Positions 1-5,412 of a DNA stretch of 12,796 bases are shown in pieces (within the stretch, counting starts at the first letter, position 1; each line of letters opens with the position of its first letter). The translations under genes were made by a program, and so were the position numbers. The notes under the pieces are model-generated. The model had not been told where the DNA came from and did not search any database. It saw only the letters and a program-made list of their open reading frames with translations. Source of the DNA: Syntrophaceae bacterium UBA1163 (GTDB lineage: Bacteria > Desulfobacterota > BSN033 > UBA1163); contig DBZJ01000124.1 in the NCBI GenBank assembly GCA_002311635.1, positions 1 to 12,796 of the forward strand. Reading direction: 5' to 3'.

Positions 1-354
1 ATGATGCTCTTCCTTCCTGGAGAAGCTCCGAAAAGACCCTCAGCGGATGAAATCATTCAATTGATATTGGGATCCGGAAACCAGTCACTCTCTGAAGAAG
101 AATTTGCCATCGAAGGAATCAAGAAGTTGAGAAAGGAGCCTTACAGGGGGATCCATAGCGTTTTTAGCGGGTTCAATGATGCCTACCGAAAGCATTTCAA
201 CAAAGATCCAATCGAATTCACCGGCAAGATGGTTTCGGCGGGGAAGATTGAGATCATCCCGATAAGAAGTGGTAAAGGGGTAATGCTCTATCTCCCGGGT
301 GAGGGTCCGAAAGGGCGAAAAACCGACGAAACCCTGAAGAGGATCCTGGGGTAG
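1..354 (+). CDS. Hypothetical protein with a repeated LPGE motif (probably 3' part of a longer gene)
   Basis: I do not recognise this protein. The frame is open from the first base, so the true start may lie upstream of the window. It ends with TAG at 352-354. The visible 117 residues begin and end with related 24-residue segments: residues 1-24 and 94-117 match at 13 positions and share M-L-x-L-P-G-E-x-P-K near the start and D-E plus I-L-G at the end. This suggests a unit of about 93 residues, of which one full copy and the tail of an earlier one are visible. Between them is a charged, mostly helical-looking stretch followed by a short beta-like segment (KIEIIPI), a pattern compatible with a small winged-helix fold, but this is a guess. 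No signal peptide, membrane segment or catalytic motif is visible. The next gene is the mobile-element integrase 320 bases downstream, so this gene is probably unrelated to what follows. Confidence 0.6.
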   Translation: MMLFLPGEAPKRPSADEIIQLILGSGNQSLSEEEFAIEGIKKLRKEPYRGIHSVFSGFNDAYRKHFNKDPIEFTGKMVSAGKIEIIPIRSGKGVMLYLPGEGPKGRKTDETLKRILG

Positions 355-674
355 GTCAGAACTCCTAAAATACAGACACCAATAATCAAAGAGGAGGATT
401 AAAGTTTTCGGACGATACCGAAATTAGTGTTGCTTCCTTCCTTGTCAATGAAACGCCCCTCTTTCCTTCCGATGTAGATTTCAACCAGATGAACGAAACC
501 GCTTCGCGTTAGTTTAAAACCATTAGCTCTTTGACAACTGAAAAAGTTCTGGGGAAGTGGTGTTCTTGAGAAATCCCCTTGCCCTGCTTCATGGATTCAG
601 CAGTGCCAGCCTGCTCTCTTTTCTGGTAAAACGTGGAGGTTACTAAATCCACTATTTAAGAAAGGAGAGCGGTC
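355..674. other. Non-coding stretch upstream of the integrase gene
   Basis: I see no gene in these 320 bases. They contain a small hairpin at 406-423 (TTTCGG, 6-base loop, CCGAAA), a boxA-like sequence GCTCTTTGACAA at 526-537, and the ribosome binding site of the integrase. The left end (terIS) of the IS91-type element should lie somewhere in here, but no boundary can be assigned by eye. Confidence 0.6.
406..423. repeat. Small hairpin with an overlapping sigma-28-like sequence
   Basis: There is a perfect 6-bp inverted repeat, TTTCGG at 406-411 and CCGAAA at 418-423, around a 6-base loop. TAAAGTTT at 400-407 matches the -35 element of FliA (sigma-28) promoters, and CCGA follows at 418-421, about 2 bases closer than in the classical E. 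coli consensus. No flagellar or chemotaxis gene follows. Neither reading is secure: it may be only a hairpin. Confidence 0.3.
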
Positions 675-1526
675 ATGGGAAGATTGTACGATCAGATGAA
701 GAGGGATTTGGAGTTAAGGAATTTTAGTCCTCACACAAGGCGCATTTACTTGGCCTGTGTCAGGAGGTTTGCCCTTTACTTTCATCGATCCCCTGAGGAA
801 TTGGGAGATCCGGAGGTTCGAGAGTATCTTCATTATCTCATCAAGGAGCGAAACGTTTTTCAGGGAGCGGTCACTCAAGCCTATGGGGCGTTGAAGTTTT
901 TTTATGAGACGACGCTCAAGAGGGATTGGGAAGGGTTCCGGATTCCCAAAGGGAAGATAGGGAGGAGGCTTCCAACCGTTCTCTCCCAACAGGAGGTGGA
1001 AGCTCTCTTTGGAGCGATCAAGAATCTCAAACATCGGGCGATCCTGATGACGATCTATTCAGCGGGTCTGCGGATCAGCGAAGCCCTTCACCTGAAGCTT
1101 TCAGATATCGACAGTCAGCGGATGACGATCCGGGTGGAATATGGGAAAGGGAACAAAGATCGGTATACGTTATTGGGCAAGCGTAATTTGGATATTCTAC
1201 GGGAGTACTGGAGAAAGTACCACCCCGAGGACTGGCTGTTCTGTAATCCTTCTCGCAAGAAACCTCTTTCAACAAACGCTGTCCGAAGGGTCTTCTACAA
1301 GGCTCTTCGTCAGGCGGGGATTAAGAAACCGGCAATCGTACACACCCTACGGCACAGTTTTGCCACCCATCTGTTGGAGGCAGGGACCGACCTTTATCAT
1401 ATTCAGCATCTGTTGGGCCATACCAATCCTAAGACGACGGCGGTTTATCTTCATCTGAGTCGAAAAGAATTAACCAAAGTCACCAGCCCTTTAGATCTTT
1501 TGGAGGAGCCTGAGAAGCCGACCTGA
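675..1526 (+). CDS. Tyrosine recombinase (XerC/XerD-like phage integrase family)
   Basis: This 283-residue site-specific DNA recombinase cuts and rejoins DNA through a 3'-phosphotyrosine intermediate. An N-terminal core-binding (SAM-like) domain covers about residues 1-90, including the family-typical stretch N-F-S-P-H-T-R-R-I-Y at 16-25. The catalytic domain covers about 98-275. The full set of catalytic residues is visible: Arg133 (SAGLRISEAL), Lys161 (GKGNKDR), His223 and Arg226 (HTLRH), His249 (LLGH) and the nucleophile Tyr258 (TTAVY). Length is close to the roughly 300 residues of XerC/D. The ATG at 675 is preceded by AAAGGAG at suitable distance. It lies 18 bases before the Y2 transposase gene and was probably translated from the same mRNA. 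It is therefore more likely an accessory gene of the IS91-type element than the housekeeping Xer protein. Its target site is not visible. Confidence 0.93.
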   Translation: MGRLYDQMKRDLELRNFSPHTRRIYLACVRRFALYFHRSPEELGDPEVREYLHYLIKERNVFQGAVTQAYGALKFFYETTLKRDWEGFRIPKGKIGRRLPTVLSQQEVEALFGAIKNLKHRAILMTIYSAGLRISEALHLKLSDIDSQRMTIRVEYGKGNKDRYTLLGKRNLDILREYWRKYHPEDWLFCNPSRKKPLSTNAVRRVFYKALRQAGIKKPAIVHTLRHSFATHLLEAGTDLYHIQHLLGHTNPKTTAVYLHLSRKELTKVTSPLDLLEEPEKPT

Positions 1527-1544
1527 TGGAGAGGTTTGCTTCTC

Positions 1545-2723
1545 ATGAAACCCTCTTTAGAAGTGGCCGATATCTTCCAGGCTTTTGGGCCAGCTTATCG
1601 ACAAACTCATCAGATGCCCATTCGACATCTCCGTGTCATGCGGGCCATCGGGATTTGCCGTACCGCGGAATTGGGAGGGCATATTGATCAATGCGATCAC
1701 TGTGGAACAGTTCGGATCTCTTATAATTCATGTCGAAACAGGCATTGTCCCAAGTGTCAGTGTCTGGAGAAAGAGCGGTGGCTTGAAGCAAGGGAAAAGG
1801 ATTTACTCCCCACTCCCTACTTCCACGTGGTCTTTACCCTTCCCGAAGGGCTCAGACCCTTGGCCCTGAGGAATCAAAAGGTCATTTACACCCTTCTCTT
1901 CAAGGCTGTCTCCGAAACGCTCACCGAGTTGGCTCGGGATTCCAAACATCTGGGGGCAGAGATCGGGTTTATGGCGATCTTGCATACCTGGTCCCAAACC
2001 TTGATCGACCACCCTCATCTACACTGCCTGGTGAGCGGAGGAGGGTTATCTCTGGATGGAAAAAAATGGATCTGTTCAAAGAAAGACTTCTTCATCCCAG
2101 TCCATGTGCTCTCCTGCTTGTTTCGAGGCAAATTCTTGGATGGATTGAAAAAGGATTATGAGGCTGAGAGATTGAAGTTTCCTGGACAGATCGAGGAACT
2201 GAAGGAAGCGTCCGCCTTTAAAAGACTCCTCACGAATCTTTATTGTCAAGAGTGGGTAGTTTATTGTAGGCCCCCTTTGAAAAATCCTGAAAAGGTGATG
2301 GATTATCTAGGCCGCTACACTCATCGGGTGGCCCTCTCCAATGATCGGTTGGTTAAACTGGAAGACAATCAGGTGACCTTTCGATGGAGGGATTCAGCAG
2401 ATAACAACAAAATCAAATTCCTAACGTTGGAGGCCTTTGAGTTTATTCGCCGTTTCCTGCTTCATGTCCTACCGAACCAGTTTGTCAAAATCAGATATTA
2501 TGGGATCATGAGTCATCGGAGCCGAAAGACAAAACTCTCGCGATGCAAGAAGCTTCTGGGTGTGGCGGCGAGTGAGGAGACGAAGGAGGTTCCAAAAGAA
2601 TCGTGGCAAGACCTATTGACTCGAATTACCGGAATGGATTCCACAATCTGTCCCCACTGTGGGAAGGGGAAAATGATCCAGAGGGAGATCCTCTTACCCC
2701 AGCATAACGGACGGCCCCCATGA
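1545..2723 (+). CDS. IS91-family Y2 (HUH) transposase
   Basis: This single-strand DNA nickase and joiner drives rolling-circle-type transposition. With the ATG at 1545 it has 392 residues. An N-terminal zinc-binding region carries CDHCG at 50-54 and Cys63, Cys68 and Cys71 in a C-x4-C-x2-C arrangement (CRNRHCPKC). The metal-binding HUH motif follows in HPHLHC (His158 and His160) after the family-typical HTWSQTL. The two catalytic tyrosines are Tyr254 and Tyr258 in YLGRY. A second zinc-knuckle-like CPHCGKGK lies near the C terminus. The start was chosen because GGAGAGG at 1528-1534 is 10 bases from this ATG, whereas the in-frame TTG at 1536 would touch it. Length is usual for the family and no frameshift is seen, so it is probably functional. 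It is the second gene of a pair with the tyrosine recombinase. Confidence 0.95.
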   Translation: MKPSLEVADIFQAFGPAYRQTHQMPIRHLRVMRAIGICRTAELGGHIDQCDHCGTVRISYNSCRNRHCPKCQCLEKERWLEAREKDLLPTPYFHVVFTLPEGLRPLALRNQKVIYTLLFKAVSETLTELARDSKHLGAEIGFMAILHTWSQTLIDHPHLHCLVSGGGLSLDGKKWICSKKDFFIPVHVLSCLFRGKFLDGLKKDYEAERLKFPGQIEELKEASAFKRLLTNLYCQEWVVYCRPPLKNPEKVMDYLGRYTHRVALSNDRLVKLEDNQVTFRWRDSADNNKIKFLTLEAFEFIRRFLLHVLPNQFVKIRYYGIMSHRSRKTKLSRCKKLLGVAASEETKEVPKESWQDLLTRITGMDSTICPHCGKGKMIQREILLPQHNGRPP

Positions 2724-2975
2724 AGAGGATTCAGGATGGTGTGAATAAACCTGCAATCATTAAATTCCATTGGGGACGATGGAGAGCCTTACCTACTTGC
2801 TCTAGAAAGAGGTGAATCTCCTGACCCCAATAGATAAGCATTACCTTATGCCTGCCAGAATTCTATTTGGTTCGCAGAGACTCATCATTCATCGTGAATC
2901 AATAAAACTCGCCGGACCAACCTCACTGCTCAATTGAATCTCCATAGCTATTGGCCCGCGGCTTCGCTCATCTTA

Positions 2976-3016
2976 ATTGTATCCGGAATTCCGCCTTGCT
3001 TCACTCCGGATACAAT
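2976..3016. repeat. Inverted repeat, candidate oriIS hairpin of the IS91-type element
   Basis: The perfect 12-bp arms are ATTGTATCCGGA at 2976-2987 and TCCGGATACAAT at 3005-3016, separated by 17 bases. A TTA on the outside of each arm could extend the stem across a small bulge. A stem of this kind downstream of the transposase is what is expected for the oriIS recognised by Y2 transposases. A terminator is less likely because no T-run follows. Confidence 0.6.
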
Positions 3017-3021
3017 CTTAA

Positions 3022-3039
3022 CCGAAATCTTCAGTTCGG
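3022..3039. repeat. Second small hairpin next to the candidate oriIS, containing GTTC
   Basis: The 5-bp arms are CCGAA at 3022-3026 and TTCGG at 3035-3039, with an 8-base loop. The tetranucleotide GTTC at 3034-3037 is one reported to flank IS91 oriIS ends, so the element boundary may fall at about 3033/3034. The hairpin is short and could be chance. Confidence 0.35.
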
Positions 3040-3217
3040 GCAATGTGCAGGTATTGGCAAGATATATGGCCATCGAGCGGGGGGAAACCCAATCAACAAT
3101 GCATGTATGATGGGCTTTCTGGATAGAGAGTACTTCAAAATGGATGCAAAAGGGGGTTGACATCAATCGCTCAATCAGTACATATATTAATCGAGCACTC
3201 AAGAAACAGGGATGACA

Positions 3218-4132
3218 ATGAAGCCTTACGATATTATCTTTATTGGTCAATTAGGTACGGGCACCATTATTCCCTTCAAAGGATCCCCTTTCATCGAACA
3301 GGCTAGTCCAGTGCTCTTCGCTGCAATAGCAGCTTCTTGCCTTCGGAAAAAAATTGCTACAGTGACGCGGGTCTCTGAAGGTGAAGAATACCTCTTGGAG
3401 CCACTAAAAACTGCTGGTGTTGATCTATTCGTGGAGCGTGGCGAGACTATGCAGTACCGTGTCGTCTTCAAAACGGCTGACATCGATCAAAGGCAGCACT
3501 TTTTGATAAAGGGCGCCAAACAGTTTGCTATTGACGACATACCTCCTTTTGAGCCATGCCTGGTGCACCTCTGCTGCATGGGTGCACCCCAGTCTCAACT
3601 GGAGCTAATGCGAGGGCTGAGGGCACGTGGCTTCCGTTTATCGGTGGATATGCAGAGCTTTGTGCTTCAACCTGATAGTGAGACGGAGGCTCTCCACCCC
3701 AAAGACGTCCACGAGAAAAAAGAAATCCTGAGCATTGCAGATTTTGTTAAACTGGATGCGCTTGAGGCGAAGGCGCTGACTGATGCCGACGTCCTGCAGG
3801 AACAGGCGAACATACTGGAAGGCTGGGGAAGTGCTGAGATTATAATAACTTCTTCACAGGGAGCACTTGCTCAGCGCGCGGGGAAAGCCACATTTGTGAA
3901 ATTTACTAACGCGAGCACCAGAGGAAGGATGGGACGCGGCGATACCCTTATCGGATCATATCTGCCATACAGACTGGATTATTCGGTTGAAGACTCGCTT
4001 CAGTTTGCTGCAGCACTCACGTCGATCAAGATTGAGTCCCCCGGTCCATTCAGGGGCTCACTGCATGATGTTCTTGAGAGAATGGGTAAATCCCTTACGG
4101 ATGAGATTTCGGCTGAAGATCAAAAAAGATAA
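3218..4132 (+). CDS. PfkB-family (ribokinase-like) carbohydrate or nucleoside kinase, divergent
   Basis: This is probably a cytoplasmic kinase transferring phosphate from ATP to a sugar, nucleoside or similar hydroxyl compound. From the ATG at 3218 it has 304 residues, normal for the family. The C-terminal PfkB signature is clear: GRMGRGDT, whose Asp (about residue 242) is the expected catalytic base. Other family features are the strand SVDMQSF, the KLDALEAKAL segment (family pattern K-x-N/D-x-x-E) and the nucleotide-side strand IIITSSQGAL. The N-terminal Gly-Gly signature is modified: a GSPFIEQASPVLFAAIAAS stretch stands in its place, as in some lineage-specific PfkB proteins, so the substrate cannot be inferred. 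The ATG at 3212 is also possible, but CAGGG at 3207-3211 abuts it and is 6 bases from 3218. The gene is isolated, with the mobile element upstream and a 550-base gap downstream. Confidence 0.85.
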   Translation: MKPYDIIFIGQLGTGTIIPFKGSPFIEQASPVLFAAIAASCLRKKIATVTRVSEGEEYLLEPLKTAGVDLFVERGETMQYRVVFKTADIDQRQHFLIKGAKQFAIDDIPPFEPCLVHLCCMGAPQSQLELMRGLRARGFRLSVDMQSFVLQPDSETEALHPKDVHEKKEILSIADFVKLDALEAKALTDADVLQEQANILEGWGSAEIIITSSQGALAQRAGKATFVKFTNASTRGRMGRGDTLIGSYLPYRLDYSVEDSLQFAAALTSIKIESPGPFRGSLHDVLERMGKSLTDEISAEDQKR

Positions 4133-4285
4133 TCCGACGAGCCACACTGGCATATACATATCAACATACAGCTGCCCGCGCCAGTCACAAACGCAACTCT
4201 GTCTTTCAGTTTCATTTATGTTCTCCTCTTGACCAAGAAAATTATCCGGTTATTACTCGCCTCTCCTGAAAGAAGCATTCCCCTT

Positions 4286-4303
4286 CGAAAAGATCTCTTT
4301 TCG
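4286..4303. repeat. Hairpin downstream of the PfkB-type kinase gene
   Basis: CGAAAAG at 4286-4292 pairs with CTTTTCG at 4297-4303 around a 4-base loop. The stem is AT-rich, is followed only by GTTTC, and lies 150 bases after the kinase stop codon, so it is a poor candidate for an intrinsic terminator. Its role is unknown. Confidence 0.35.
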
Positions 4304-4394
4304 GTTTCTGATGATGCCGATTGCGATTATCCATGTCATTGTTGAAAACATCTGTCAACAGAAAACGAGCCGGGCCATCTCCTCGAGAAAAAAG

Positions 4395-4409
4395 TTTCCT
4401 TTTTGGATA
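4395..4409. promoter_or_regulatory. Operator-like dyad, copy 1 (TTTCC-N5-GGATA)
   Basis: TTTCC, five T residues, then GGATA and a C. The half-sites TTTCC and GGATA are inverted copies at 4 of 5 positions. This is the most diverged of the three copies, 173 bases upstream of copy 2. No promoter is recognised around it. Confidence 0.5.
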
Positions 4410-4567
4410 CATATGTCGGCGGGAAAAACTCACATCACGAGACAAAGAGATCACCGAAGGCCTCGGTCTTCTCGCGGCAAAATATTTTCAGATTGAGTCA
4501 GTTATAGTATTTTCGGTCCGCAAAAATTAGTGATTTTCAAAGGGTCTTCTTCGCAGTCCAACAAATG

Positions 4568-4582
4568 TTTCCATTTCGGATA
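4568..4582. promoter_or_regulatory. Operator-like dyad, copy 2 (TTTCC-N5-GGATA)
   Basis: The spacer here is ATTTC. A 25-base block around this copy (4562-4586) matches the block around copy 3 (4653-4677) at 22 positions, an offset of exactly 91 bases. The similarity covers the -10 region of copy 3 but not a good -35, so this looks like a duplicated operator or a decayed duplicate promoter. Confidence 0.6.
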
Positions 4583-4648
4583 CGTTCACCCTTCCCGAAT
4601 GTGCCTAAGTCCGAGAATAGGAAATGTTGAGAGGTCATTATTTTTTTC

Positions 4649-4677
4649 TTGACAAATATTTCCATTTGGGATACGGT
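4649..4677 (+). promoter_or_regulatory. Promoter of the XRE-cupin regulator gene
   Basis: A perfect -35 hexamer TTGACA at 4649-4654 is followed, after exactly 17 bases, by TACGGT at 4672-4677. This keeps the most conserved -10 positions (T, A and final T). Transcription would start near 4684-4685, directly at the regulator's ATG. The operator-like dyad copy 3 lies between and partly over these elements, so a protein bound there would block RNA polymerase. Confidence 0.6.
4659..4673. promoter_or_regulatory. Operator-like dyad, copy 3, inside the regulator promoter
   Basis: TTTCC, spacer ATTTG, GGATA. It sits between the -35 and -10 hexamers and covers the first two bases of the -10. This position is typical of autorepression. 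The most likely ligand is the XRE-cupin protein encoded immediately downstream, but this is inferred from position. Confidence 0.6.
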
Positions 4678-4684
4678 GGCTTTC

Positions 4685-5248
4685 ATGGATGAGGGATTGA
4701 TTGCAAGAAACGTTAAGGCCCTTCGAATCAAGAAGGGGTTGTCGTTGGAAGAATTATCGAAGCTGGCGGGCATTACAAGGGGCTATTTATCCAAAATTGA
4801 AAGATCTCACAGGGCTCCTCCGTTATCCACACTGAATAAGATCGCCATCACATTGGGTGTGCAGTTAAGCTTCTTACTTCAGGAAACTACGGAGAAGATC
4901 AAGGACAATAAACTTCTCATCGTACGTAGAGACAAGGGGAAGAAGGTCATAACGAAGGGGACTTTGTACGGGTATGAATATGAGGCGATTGCGTATAACA
5001 AGCCGGGCAAAAACATGGAGCCATTTATTATCTTACCCACGATCGGCGAGGAAGGCAATTTCAAACACGAAGGTGAAGAATTCATGTATGTATTGGAAGG
5101 AACGCATGAATTCAAGTATGCGGGTAAGAAATATATTCTGAGGCGGGGGGACAGTATCTATTTTGATTCTGGGGTTCCGCATAGCGGCAGAAGTTTAGGT
5201 AAACCGAGAGCAAAGATCTTATCGGTCATCTATTCCTACAAGAGATAG
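4685..5248 (+). CDS. XRE-family transcriptional regulator with C-terminal cupin domain
   Basis: This is a DNA-binding regulator with a small-molecule sensing domain, 187 residues from the ATG at 4685. Residues 8-64 form a lambda-repressor-type helix-turn-helix (the LSLEELSKLAGITRGYLSKIER stretch, then PPLSTLNKIAITLGV). Residues about 110-185 form a cupin: HEGEEFMYVLEG at 128-139 corresponds to cupin motif 1, and GDSIYFDSGVPH at 155-166 to motif 2, with His128, Glu132 or Glu133 and His166 as possible metal or ligand contacts. This is the HTH_3 plus Cupin_2 architecture (PuuR-like). A longer frame begins with TTG at 4649, but that TTG is the promoter -35, so the ATG is preferred; GGTGG at 4675-4679 could act as a weak ribosome binding site if the transcript starts earlier. 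It is probably autoregulated through the dyads upstream and is a good candidate regulator of the oxidoreductase operon 165 bases downstream. Confidence 0.9.
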   Translation: MDEGLIARNVKALRIKKGLSLEELSKLAGITRGYLSKIERSHRAPPLSTLNKIAITLGVQLSFLLQETTEKIKDNKLLIVRRDKGKKVITKGTLYGYEYEAIAYNKPGKNMEPFIILPTIGEEGNFKHEGEEFMYVLEGTHEFKYAGKKYILRRGDSIYFDSGVPHSGRSLGKPRAKILSVIYSYKR

Positions 5249-5412
5249 CAGGAGATAGAAGGATTAAAAAAACGTACTCGAGGACTCCATACTAGTGGGA
5301 AGTTCTTTGCCATGCCTGAGACCCGACTGGTGCAGTCTGTCCAGAGTTTTTTGTCGAGGTCAATTATACAAGAGTATGAGAGCCTACCTAATAAGGAAAG
5401 GAGAAGATAAAG

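Larger units (their letters stand above)
500..3040 (+). mobile_element. IS91-family element carrying a tyrosine recombinase and a Y2 transposase (approximate ends)
   Basis: The core is the integrase gene and the transposase gene, closely spaced in one direction (18 bases apart) and flanked by non-coding DNA on both sides. IS91-family elements move by rolling-circle replication, have no terminal inverted repeats and make no target duplication. They start transfer at oriIS, downstream of the transposase, and end at terIS upstream. The candidate oriIS is the hairpin group at 2976-3039, next to GTTC at 3034-3037, one of the tetranucleotides associated with IS91 insertion. The right limit near 3033-3040 is therefore reasoned, while the left limit (500) is only a placeholder. 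Both reading frames are intact with all expected catalytic residues, so the element could be active. Confidence 0.6.
2724..3217. other. Non-coding region: right end of IS91-type element and upstream region of the kinase gene
   Basis: I see no convincing gene in these 494 bases. Short open frames exist on both strands but lack ribosome binding sites and run through the inverted repeat. From about 2724 to about 3035 it reads as the element's right end, with the candidate oriIS hairpins at 2976-3039. The remainder is probably host DNA upstream of the PfkB-type kinase. It includes a possible promoter: TTGACA at 3157-3162 and TATATT at 3183-3188. The 20-base spacing is longer than ideal, so the promoter is uncertain. 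Confidence 0.55.
4133..4684. other. Long non-coding region with three operator-like dyads
   Basis: There is no convincing gene in these 552 bases. Small frames on both strands lack ribosome binding sites and family resemblance. The region contains a hairpin at 4286-4303 (CGAAAAG, loop ATCT, CTTTTCG), three copies of TTTCC-N5-GGATA at 4395-4409, 4568-4582 and 4659-4673, and the promoter of the XRE-cupin regulator. Its length and repeated sites suggest it is mainly regulatory, possibly with decayed gene remains. Confidence 0.6.

Noticed and set aside
675..1526. Housekeeping XerC/XerD chromosome dimer resolution gene
   Set aside because: Catalytic residues would allow it, but tight pairing with an IS91-type transposase argues for a mobile-element gene.
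2951..3160. 69-residue open frame on the plus strand after the transposase
   Set aside because: It also crosses the inverted repeat, has no ribosome binding site and shows no family resemblance.
2948..3250. 100-residue open frame on the minus strand over the end of the mobile element
   Set aside because: It runs through the 12-bp-arm inverted repeat and into the start of the kinase gene, and its composition is unlike a known family. It is better explained as a chance frame through oriIS.
4242..4454. 70-residue minus-strand frame in the gap before the regulator
   Set aside because: No ribosome binding site or recognisable motif, and it covers one of the operator-like dyads.
5249..5412. Search for a promoter or operator copy directly before the first flavoprotein
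   Set aside because: TATACA at 5365-5370 has no -35 at usual spacing, and no TTTCC-N5-GGATA copy is present. The operon may be read through from the regulator promoter or use a different signal.
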